Shown here: positions 57,878-64,000 of the stretch, piece after piece
Numbering within the stretch: the first letter of the stretch is position 1
How the letters are laid out: each line of letters opens with the position of its first letter
NCBI RefSeq assembly: GCF_000331735.1
Contig: NC_020126.1
Coordinates: 8,001,501 to 8,065,500 of the forward strand
DNA: 64,000 nt
Origin: Myxococcus stipitatus DSM 14675
GTDB lineage: Bacteria > Myxococcota > Myxococcia > Myxococcales > Myxococcaceae
Reading direction: 5' to 3'
The notes under the pieces: generated by a model
What the model was told of the DNA's origin: nothing
What the model saw: only the letters and a program-made list of their open reading frames with translations
Databases searched by the model: none
Made by a program: the position numbers and the translations under genes

Positions 57878-59721
57878 CGGGCAGGCCCGCCACTCGCGAG
57901 GAGAGATACACGGCGTGGGCGCTGTGGACGCTGGCCTTCGTGGCGCTGTGGCTGACGGAGTCCGCGGTGGGCTACACGCGCGACGAGAGCGTCTACTTCG
58001 CCGCGGCGGAGAGCTACGCGGGCTGGTTCCGGCAGCTCTTCCACTCGCCGGCGCGGGCGATGACGGACGCGGCCATCGTCCGCGCGTGGGACTACAACCA
58101 CGAGCACCCCGCGCTGATGAAGACGCTGTTCGGGCTGAGCCACCTGCTCTTCCACGAGACGCTGGGGTGGATGCGCTCGGCCACGGCGTTCCGACTGCCG
58201 GCCTTCGCCATGGCGGCGCTGGTGCCCGCGCTGAGCTTCCTGCTGGGCAGCGCGCTGTATGGCCGCACCGCCGGACTGTTCGCCGCGCTCGTCTTCATGC
58301 TGGTGCCGCGTCAGTACTTCAACTCGGAGCTGGCGTGCTTCGACCTGGCGGTGGCCGCGCTGTGGCTGCTCGTCGTGTATTGCTTCTGGCGCGCGCTGGA
58401 GGACACGCGGTGGGGCATCGCGTGTGGTGTCGCGTTTGGACTGGCGCTGGCCGCCAAGCACAACGCCTTGTTCCTGCCCTTCGTGCTGACGCCCTTCGCG
58501 CTGTGGCGCGCCTGGTCCGCGAGCGAAGGCGAGCCCGAGACGCGCGCATGGCTGCTGCGCTTCGTGGGCGTGTTCGCCTCGGTGGCGGTGCTCTACGGCT
58601 TGCTCGTGCTCTCCCTGGGCGGAGGCGAGGGCTTCCAGCGGAAGTTCTTCCTGCTCAGTCCCCACTCGCTGCTCTTCGTGAGCCTGGCCGCGGGCGGAGC
58701 ATGGACGCTCAAGGGGCTGGAGAAGGTCAACACACGGGTGACTCGCGCGCTGGTCCCCATCGCGGCCATGGCGGTGCTCGGGCCGGTCATCTTCTACCTG
58801 CACTGGCCCTACCTCTGGCATCAGCCGGTGGACCGCACGGCCTGGTACCTGGCCTTCCACGCGAAGCACAATCACTACGCCTGGTTCTATCTGGGCACCC
58901 TGCTGCGTGAGCCTCCCTTCCCCCTGGCCTATGTGCTGGTGAAGACCGCGCTCACCGTGCCCACCAGCCTCTTCGTGCCGATGGTGACGGGCTTCACCGC
59001 GCTGGCGGCCCGGGTGCTGCTGGGCCAGTTCGAGAAGTCGCGCGCGTGGGTGCCCCCGGTGACGATGGCCGAGGCCCTGGTGGGGGTGAACGCGATGGCG
59101 TCCATCCTCGTCATCAGCCATCCCCAGGTGCCGCACTTCGGCGGTGTGAAGCACTGGTTCCCGTCGATGGTGTTCCTGGGCCTGCTCGCGGGCCAGGCGG
59201 TGTCTCGCGGCTGCGGCGCCTTGCTGGAGCGACTGCGTGCGCGCTGGCCCTCGGTGCCGGGGCTCACGGTGTCCGTGCCCGTGTTCGCGGTGCTGCTGGC
59301 GCCCGCGCTGGTGTACTCGGCGCGCGTGTTTCCGTACGGCACGGCGGCGTACTCGGAGCTCGCGGGCGGACTGCCGGGCGCGGCGACGCTGGGGATGCAG
59401 CGGCAGTTCTGGTCCAGCCACGTCACGGGCGTGCTGCCGTGGATCAACGAGCACGCGAAGCCGGGCGCGCGGCTGTTCCTGCATGAGGTGCACGGCGGCT
59501 CGTTCCGCGACTACCAGCGCAACGGCATGCTGCGGCCGGACCTGCGCGCGGTGGGCAGTCCCTTCGACGCGGACATCGTCGCGTACCAGTACCACCAGGA
59601 GTTTCGAGAGTTCGAGTTCAACACCTGGCAGGCGTTCGGCACGCGCACGCCCACCATGGGCCTGTACCTGGACGAGACGCCGCAAGTCGTCGTCTACGTG
59701 CGGCCCGAGTCACAGCCGTAG
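57874..59721 (+). CDS. GT39-type (PMT/ArnT-like) membrane glycosyltransferase
   Basis: 615 aa, roughly 10-12 spans. The first periplasmic loop carries YTRDESVYFAAAESYAGW, the Asp-Glu motif that is catalytic in the PMT/ArnT superfamily, and DYNHEHPALMK follows. The C-terminal about 130 residues are soluble (LPWINEHAKPGARLFLHEVHGGSFRDYQ). The ATG at 57874 overlaps the upstream stop. It should use a polyprenyl-linked sugar to decorate an envelope protein or lipid. Lying downstream of carD-carG it may be regulated with them; no functional link to CarD is known to me. Confidence 0.82.
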   Translation: MTGRPATREERYTAWALWTLAFVALWLTESAVGYTRDESVYFAAAESYAGWFRQLFHSPARAMTDAAIVRAWDYNHEHPALMKTLFGLSHLLFHETLGWMRSATAFRLPAFAMAALVPALSFLLGSALYGRTAGLFAALVFMLVPRQYFNSELACFDLAVAALWLLVVYCFWRALEDTRWGIACGVAFGLALAAKHNALFLPFVLTPFALWRAWSASEGEPETRAWLLRFVGVFASVAVLYGLLVLSLGGGEGFQRKFFLLSPHSLLFVSLAAGGAWTLKGLEKVNTRVTRALVPIAAMAVLGPVIFYLHWPYLWHQPVDRTAWYLAFHAKHNHYAWFYLGTLLREPPFPLAYVLVKTALTVPTSLFVPMVTGFTALAARVLLGQFEKSRAWVPPVTMAEALVGVNAMASILVISHPQVPHFGGVKHWFPSMVFLGLLAGQAVSRGCGALLERLRARWPSVPGLTVSVPVFAVLLAPALVYSARVFPYGTAAYSELAGGLPGAATLGMQRQFWSSHVTGVLPWINEHAKPGARLFLHEVHGGSFRDYQRNGMLRPDLRAVGSPFDADIVAYQYHQEFREFEFNTWQAFGTRTPTMGLYLDETPQVVVYVRPESQP

Positions 59722-59874
59722 GGCCCCTGCGGTCGGGCTGTCTGCCCTTGGATGAATGGCTCGCGCCCGAGGGAGGGGCCAACGGCGGGTGCCTCCAGGA
59801 GGGGCATTGCCGGCGTCTGGCCTCCCTGCCCACCTTCCGCGCGAAGGCTCATGCCCAGAGGGGGGACGTCCACC

Positions 59875-60522
59875 ATGCATCTGCTCAAGCTTCCGTCGAT
59901 TCTCGCCGTGTCCGCGGTGCTCTGCTTCTCGGCCGGCTGTTCCAAGCGGGGCTCGCAATCGAAGGGCGCCGAGCCACAGGCCACCACGCAGCCGCCGTCC
60001 TCGACATCCTCGGCGCCCACGGCCCAGGCCCCCCAATCCAAGTCCAAGTCCAAGAGCGTCTCCGACGACAACTGCCCCATGGCCCTCCCCGGCACCACCG
60101 CCAAGGCAGAAGACACCCCCGAAGGCGTGGCCCTCACGCTCAGCACACCGGAGCCCACGCAGGTGTCCGAGCTCCAGCAGCGCAGCCGCCGGATGCTCCA
60201 TGAACAGGCGACCGCCACCCAGCAGCGCGCCAGCAACGCGACGCCCATGGAGGAAGCGGAGCGCGAGGACCTGGGCATCGGCCAGCTCGAGGAGCAGGAC
60301 GGCCTGGACGAGACAGGCATGGGCGGCTCGGGCATGGCGGGCGCGCCGACGATGCCCGCGAGCGCCAGCGTCCAGGACACGCCGGACGGCGTCGTCATCG
60401 TCTACAGCGCGCTGGACCCCAAGAAGCAGAAGCAGCTCAGCAGCGAAATCCACAGCGCCGCCGAGCAGATGAAGCCCGGCAAGTGCCCTGGCATGGGAGG
60501 CCCCAGCCCCAGCCTCGAGTGA
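59875..60522 (+). CDS. Lipoprotein of unknown function, 215 aa
   Basis: ATG at 59875 with GAGGGGGG about 9 nt upstream. Lipoprotein signal HLLKLPSILAVSAVLCFSAGC (lipobox SAGC, Cys about 22). Mature part is low-complexity: Ser/Lys/Gln-rich linker, then two DTPEGVALTL / DTPDGVVIVY-like repeats (around residues 75 and 165), a Met/Gly-rich stretch and two Cys (DDNCPMA, GKCPGM). The repeat pair suggests duplication. No family known. It ends towards the TetR gene, 12-bp gap. Confidence 0.68.
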   Translation: MHLLKLPSILAVSAVLCFSAGCSKRGSQSKGAEPQATTQPPSSTSSAPTAQAPQSKSKSKSVSDDNCPMALPGTTAKAEDTPEGVALTLSTPEPTQVSELQQRSRRMLHEQATATQQRASNATPMEEAEREDLGIGQLEEQDGLDETGMGGSGMAGAPTMPASASVQDTPDGVVIVYSALDPKKQKQLSSEIHSAAEQMKPGKCPGMGGPSPSLE

Positions 60523-60534
60523 GGCCAGTGGACC

Positions 60535-61146
60535 TCAGCCTGCGCTCCCCGATGTCCCTGGGGGGCGCAGGGCCGCCAGCGCGTACTCCGCCACCGTGTC
60601 CGCGTACTCCGGCGTGAGCGGCGCGGTGCGCAGCAGCCAGCGATGGAAGAGCGGCCCGACGAGCAGCTCCACCGCGACGTCCAGGTCCACCCCCGCCGCC
60701 ACCTGCCCCGCGCGCTGCGCCACGCGCAGGCGCTCCTTCGTGACCTCAAGGCTCGGCCGCAGCAGCGTGTCCACGAACTGCTTCGCCAGGGCCGGGTCCA
60801 GCTGGGACTCGGCGGTGAGCGCGCGGGAAGGCACCTCGAAGCGAGGTGAGCAGAGCTCGGCGGCCGTGGCGCGCAGCACCAGCTTCATGTCCGCCACCAC
60901 GTCGCCGGTGTCCGGAAGAGGCGCGGTGTCCCCCATCAGCGCAGCGAAGGCATCCAGCACCAGCGAGCCCTTGTTCGGCCACCAGCGGTAGATGGTCTGC
61001 TTGCCCACTCCCGCTCGCGCGGCGATGGCCTCGATGGTCAGTCGCGCGTAGCCCATCTCTCCGACCAGCTCCACGACCGCTTTCAGGATGGCCTGGTGCG
61101 AGCGCTCGCTGCGCCGCCCTGCATCCGGTGTCTTGCCTTCACTCAT
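60535..61146 (-). CDS. TetR/AcrR-family repressor
   Basis: 203 aa. N-terminal helix-turn-helix about 15-62: AILKAVVELVGEMGYARLTIEAIAARAGVGKQTIYRWWPNKGSLV in outline, the classic TetR recognition-helix pattern. The C-terminal all-helical domain (about 75-195) should bind a small ligand. It is transcribed divergently from the MGT-type glycosyltransferase, and the 122-bp gap holds a double palindrome that overlaps the predicted start of the glycosyltransferase transcript, so it very likely represses that gene and itself. ATG at 61144-61146. Ligand unknown. Confidence 0.93.
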   Translation of the reverse strand: MSEGKTPDAGRRSERSHQAILKAVVELVGEMGYARLTIEAIAARAGVGKQTIYRWWPNKGSLVLDAFAALMGDTAPLPDTGDVVADMKLVLRATAAELCSPRFEVPSRALTAESQLDPALAKQFVDTLLRPSLEVTKERLRVAQRAGQVAAGVDLDVAVELLVGPLFHRWLLRTAPLTPEYADTVAEYALAALRPPGTSGSAG

Positions 61147-61191
61147 GACCTCTCACGGTAGCGGGGCTGCGGCAATACGCAACGTCTCGTC

Positions 61192-61220
61192 TTGACAATC
61201 AACCCCTCAGCACTCATCTT
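61192..61220 (+). promoter_or_regulatory. Candidate promoter of the MGT glycosyltransferase gene
   Basis: Consensus -35 TTGACA (61192-61197), 17-nt spacer, weak -10 CATCTT (61215-61220). Start would fall near 61227, inside the operator. Confidence 0.55.
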
Positions 61221-61225
61221 GGTCG

Positions 61226-61250
61226 GATACGAGACGATTCGTATCGTCTC
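61226..61250. promoter_or_regulatory. Overlapping double TetR operator
   Basis: Two overlapping palindromes: GATACGA-N6-TCGTATC (61226-61245) and GAGACGAT-N4-ATCGTCTC (61231-61250), all arms perfect. A further CGTCTC half-site lies at 61183-61188 near the -35 box. Layout fits binding of two TetR dimers. Confidence 0.8.
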
Positions 61251-61268
61251 AATCCAAGGAGAAGCGAC

Positions 61269-62471
61269 ATGCGACGACGAGCCCACATCGCCATGGTGAG
61301 CATCCCGGCGCATGGCCACGTGAACCCGAGCCTGGAGGTCATCCGCGAGCTGGTGGCCCGAGGCCATCGCGTCACCTACGCCAATGACCCGTCCTTCGCG
61401 GACGCCATCGCTCGCACGGGAGCGGAGCTGGTGCCCTACCCCTCGACGTTGCCTCGCGAGGGCGTGCCGGGACGGGACTGGCCGGAGGACACCATCGGGC
61501 AGCTGTCGGTGTTCCTCGACGACGCGATGGCGCAGCTGCCCAGGCTCCGCGCGGCCTACGAGCAGGACCGGCCGGACCTCTTCCTCTACGACATGGCGGG
61601 CTTCGTCGCGCGCGTCCTCGCAGAGAACTGGGGGCTTCCAGCCGTGCACCTCTCGCCCACCTATGTCGCGTGGGAGGGCTACACGGAGGAGATGGCGGGA
61701 GTGATGGAGTCCCTGCGCGCGGCCCCTGGTGGCGCCGACTACTACCGCCGCTTCACGGAGTGGCTGACGTCCTGCGGCGTGGCGGAGACGGACTCGACGC
61801 TGTTCGTCGGCTTGCCCACGCGCTCGCTCGTCCTCATTCCGCGCGCGATGCAGCCTCACGCCGACCGGGTGGACCCCAAGCGCTACACCTTCGTCGGTCC
61901 GTGCATCGACGAGCAGCGCGAGTCCCAAGGCTCCTGGAGCCGCCCCGCGAACGCGAAGAAGGTGCTGCTCATCTCCCTGGGCTCCACGTTCACGAACCAG
62001 CCCGGGTTCTATCGCCAGTGCATGGCCGCGTTCGGAGCGCTGGAGGACTGGCACGTGGTGCTCAACATCGGCCGACACCTCGAGCCCTCCGCGCTGGGGG
62101 AGATTCCATCCAACTTCGAGGTGCACGCGTGGCTGCCGCAGCTCTCGGTGCTCAAGCAGGCCGACGTCTTCATCACCCACGCGGGCATGGGCAGCACCCA
62201 GGAGGGACTCTGGTGCGGCAAGCCGATGCTCGCCGTGCCCCAGGCCACCGACCAGTTCAGCAACGCGGACCGCATCGTCGAGCTGGGGGTGGGACTGCGG
62301 CTCGACACCGCCCAGGCCACCGCGGAGTCATTGCGCGCTGCGTTCGACCGACTCCGCCGTGAGCCACACTTCATGAAGCAAGCAGCAACACTCCAACGTG
62401 AGCTGCGCGACGAAGGCGGCGCCAGGCGTGCCGCGGACCTCATCGAGCAGGCCCTTCCCCGTCTCGACTGA
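61269..62471 (+). CDS. MGT/UGT-family glycosyltransferase (GT1, macrolide-type)
   Basis: 400-aa soluble GT-B enzyme. N-terminal acceptor domain with IPAHGHVNPSLEVIREL (catalytic-type His near residue 15) and GHRVTYAND; C-terminal UDP-sugar-binding signature HAGMGSTQEGLWCGKPMLAVP and DQFSNADRI (about 297-333), preceded by VHAWLPQLSVL. Close in layout to macrolide glycosyltransferases that inactivate antibiotics or finish natural products. Divergent TetR and the double operator indicate induction by a small molecule, which favours a detoxification or self-protection role. ATG at 61269 with AAGGAG 6 nt upstream. A hairpin follows the stop. Confidence 0.88.
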   Translation: MRRRAHIAMVSIPAHGHVNPSLEVIRELVARGHRVTYANDPSFADAIARTGAELVPYPSTLPREGVPGRDWPEDTIGQLSVFLDDAMAQLPRLRAAYEQDRPDLFLYDMAGFVARVLAENWGLPAVHLSPTYVAWEGYTEEMAGVMESLRAAPGGADYYRRFTEWLTSCGVAETDSTLFVGLPTRSLVLIPRAMQPHADRVDPKRYTFVGPCIDEQRESQGSWSRPANAKKVLLISLGSTFTNQPGFYRQCMAAFGALEDWHVVLNIGRHLEPSALGEIPSNFEVHAWLPQLSVLKQADVFITHAGMGSTQEGLWCGKPMLAVPQATDQFSNADRIVELGVGLRLDTAQATAESLRAAFDRLRREPHFMKQAATLQRELRDEGGARRAADLIEQALPRLD

Positions 62472-62473
62472 GG

Positions 62474-62521
62474 GACGGACGGCGGGAGGGGGCCACCATC
62501 CGTGTGGCTCTCCCGTCCGTC
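62474..62521 (+). terminator. Long hairpin after the glycosyltransferase gene
   Basis: Outer arms GACGGA/TCCGTC, middle CGGGAG/CTCCCG with a small bulge, inner GCCAC/GTGGC. Starts 3 bp past the stop; no T-tract follows. Confidence 0.5.
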
Positions 62522-62704
62522 GGACCCTCCGGAGCCCCGGACCCACCGTGCGCGCCGCCTTGGGATGAACGGAGCGGATGTAAACTTGCGGTCTTTCCGT
62601 TGGGTGGAGGAGAGCAGACGATCAGGACTCTTCCCTCGGTTTCCAAAGCTCGAAGTAGTCTGGCGAGCGCGAATGGTGGATCTTCCACGCCCCGGGAGGA
62701 ACAC

Positions 62705-63274
62705 ATGAAGCGCTGGAGCGCGGTGCTGGCAGTGGCGGCGGTGTGCGCGGGTTGCCAGGACAGAGTGCAGGACGACAAACCGACGCGGGCGCAGATTCGC
62801 AAGACCGGGCCGGCCACCATGGAGGTCATTCCCTCCGACGGCCAGCTCCCCTACTGCATGCTCTACACGGTGTCGGAGAAGGGCGTCATCCGCCAGCTCA
62901 CGCTGACAAAGGAGAACCGCTCCATCCGCTGCGATGCGAACAAGCCCGTCGCGAACACCAGCTTCCGAATCCCCACGCAGGAGGGGAAGGTCAAGGTCTA
63001 CATCTTCTTCTCCGACGACCGCATCCCGGCGGGTCCCGTCGCGCAGCAGCTCTATGACTTGCGCGCGCAGGAGCGCATCAGCGCCATGGACCTGCGCCTT
63101 CCCGGACGCGTGCAGGTGGAGACGCTGGACTTCGTCCCCGAGCTCCCCACCTCCACGGATGCCCAGGGCGAGGCCCCCAAGGCGCCTCCGAGCACTCCGG
63201 ACATGGGCGTCCCGGTGAACAAGGACAACGCCCCCGCGCCCGCCCAGCCCGCGGCATCGGGCGAAGACAAGTAG
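62705..63274 (+). CDS. Lipoprotein of unknown function, 189 aa
   Basis: ATG at 62705 with GGGAGGA 5 nt upstream. Lipoprotein signal KRWSAVLAVAAVCAGC (lipobox CAGC, Cys about 17). Residues 40-150 form a compact beta-rich domain with two Cys (LPYCMLYTVSEKGVIRQL; RSIRCDANKP) that could make a disulphide, then VKVYIFFSDDRIPAGPVAQQL; the last 35 residues are Pro/Ala-rich. No family recognised. The 233 bp upstream hold the preceding terminator and an AT-poor region with no other gene; TTGCGG near 62586 is a weak promoter candidate only. Confidence 0.7.
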   Translation: MKRWSAVLAVAAVCAGCQDRVQDDKPTRAQIRKTGPATMEVIPSDGQLPYCMLYTVSEKGVIRQLTLTKENRSIRCDANKPVANTSFRIPTQEGKVKVYIFFSDDRIPAGPVAQQLYDLRAQERISAMDLRLPGRVQVETLDFVPELPTSTDAQGEAPKAPPSTPDMGVPVNKDNAPAPAQPAASGEDK

Positions 63275-63294
63275 CGCCCGCCGTCTCCCCAGGG

Positions 63295-63322
63295 AGGCGC
63301 CCACCTCCCCGGGACGGCGCCT
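63295..63322. terminator. Hairpin between convergent genes
   Basis: AGGCGCC/GGCGCCT arms (7 bp, perfect) with 14-nt loop in the 52-bp gap between the lipoprotein and alcohol dehydrogenase genes. No T-tract. Confidence 0.45.
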
Positions 63323-63326
63323 CACC

Positions 63327-64000
63327 TCACCAGGCCTCTTTGGCCAGGGCCAGCAGGTCCGCTTCCGTCACCTTCCGCGGGTTGCACTGATGGCAGGCGT
63401 CCTGGAAGGCCTTGTCGGCGATTCTCGGCAGGTCCTCCTCGCGAACGCCCACGTCGCGAAGCCGCGCGGGGATGCCGATGGCCGCGTTGAGCTTGCGCAC
63501 CCGGTCGATGGCGTTGCTCGCGAGCACTTCTTCCCGCGCATTAGAGGAGTCCCCCATCGCCACCGCCACACGTGCCAGGCGCGCGGTGCTGGTGGCCCGG
63601 TTGAACTCCATCACCACCGGCAACACGACGGCATTCGCGAGCCCATGGTGAACGCCGGAGATGGGCGTCAGCGCATGGGCCAGGGAGTGGCACGCGCCCA
63701 GTCCCTTCTGGAAGGCCATGGCGCCCTCCATCGCGGCCACCATCATGTCCGTGCGAGCCGCCAGGTTCGTCCCCTCGCGCACGGCCGTCATCAGCGAGCG
63801 GCCCACGCGGTGGATGCCGTCGATGGCCACCGCGTCCGCCAGCGGATGGAAGCCACTGGCCACGTACGCCTCCAGGCAATGCGTGAAGGCATCCATGCCC
63901 GTGGCAGCGGTGACGCCAGGAGGCAGCCCCAGCGTCAGCTCGGGGTCGACGATGGCGGCGCGCGGCAGCAGGTGCGGACTGAAGATCACCGTCTTGCGCC
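63327..64000 (-). CDS. Iron-containing alcohol dehydrogenase (N-terminus outside window)
   Basis: C-terminal about 224 residues of a group III (Fe-type) alcohol dehydrogenase, NAD(P)-dependent. Metal-site segments are visible: ATGMDAFTHCLEAYVA (start of the helical domain with conserved Asp/His), GACHSLAHALTPISG and GVHHGLANAVVLP, which supply the His ligands. The frame is open at base 64000, so the nucleotide-binding N-terminus is missing only because of the window edge. A Cys-rich-looking end (FQDACHQCNPRKVTEADLLAL) is typical of this family. Substrate not determinable. Confidence 0.9.
   Translation of the reverse strand, partial: RKTVIFSPHLLPRAAIVDPELTLGLPPGVTAATGMDAFTHCLEAYVASGFHPLADAVAIDGIHRVGRSLMTAVREGTNLAARTDMMVAAMEGAMAFQKGLGACHSLAHALTPISGVHHGLANAVVLPVVMEFNRATSTARLARVAVAMGDSSNAREEVLASNAIDRVRKLNAAIGIPARLRDVGVREEDLPRIADKAFQDACHQCNPRKVTEADLLALAKEAW

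Noticed and set aside
1..64000. Mobile elements, prophage genes, tRNA or rRNA genes
   Set aside because: No transposase, integrase, terminal inverted repeats, phage structural genes or tRNA-like cloverleaf sequences were seen; gene content is chromosomal core and lineage-typical.

Overview
The window is high-GC DNA from a myxobacterium of the Myxococcus/Corallococcus/Archangium type. The strongest taxonomic markers are an adjacent carD-carG pair (CarD with a CdnL-like domain, an acidic stretch and four AT-hooks, followed by zinc-site protein CarG), a MYXO-CTERM-like sorting segment, Hanks-type Ser/Thr kinase and FHA proteins, a tandem PilZ protein of the Myxococcus paralogous type, and frequent GTG starts. 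No tRNA, rRNA, insertion sequence, prophage or CRISPR array was seen.

Layout. 1-9.4 kb: inorganic pyrophosphatase (cut by the window edge), a PlsC-like acyltransferase and the EF-P lysyltransferase EpmA in one overlapping minus-strand operon; a divergent HEFGH lipoprotein peptidase; an SPFH/SHOCT protein; an ABC exporter pair coupled to a large GT39-type membrane glycosyltransferase. 9.6-17 kb: two envelope proteins of unknown function, a Deinococcus-type (Rnl5) RNA ligase, a rhomboid protease with a long C-terminal extension, a double-FHA membrane protein and a response regulator fused to an XRE helix-turn-helix. 17-20 kb: enoyl-CoA hydratase, free-standing biotinyl domain and biotin carboxylase, resembling the carboxylase part of a leucine/acyl-CoA degradation operon.

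20-47.4 kb is the division and cell wall (dcw) cluster, all on the minus strand. In transcription order it is mraZ, a STAS-domain gene, rsmH, ftsL, ftsI, murE, murF, mraY, murD, ftsW, murG, murC, murB, ddl, ftsQ, ftsA. Nearly all junctions overlap or are very short, so it looks like one operon. It starts from a good sigma70-like promoter with three 10-bp-spaced MraZ boxes and ends at an intrinsic terminator after ftsA. ftsZ is not coupled to ftsA: a 7.6-kb gene for a surface protein lies between them, with its own terminator. That protein has 11 Ig-like repeats (nine near-identical 267-bp units), a calcium-binding type-3 repeat region, a MYXO-CTERM-like tail, then in the same frame a second signal-peptide-like segment, a predicted beta-barrel, more type-3 repeats and an OmpA domain. 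It reads like a surface adhesin fused to its outer-membrane partner and is the most unusual object in the window.

47.5-64 kb: a tandem PilZ protein, a long-chain-type acyl-CoA dehydrogenase, a secreted App1-type phosphatase with a lipoprotein, a Ser/Thr kinase with a PEGA domain, a small exported peptide, carD-carG followed by a coupled membrane protein/GT39 glycosyltransferase pair, a lipoprotein, a TetR repressor divergent from an MGT-type glycosyltransferase with an obvious overlapping double operator, another lipoprotein, and the C-terminal part of an iron-type alcohol dehydrogenase running off the end.

All functional calls come from reading motifs and gene order; no database search was run. 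Start codons were chosen from overlap, Shine-Dalgarno match and family length, and uncertain ones are stated.
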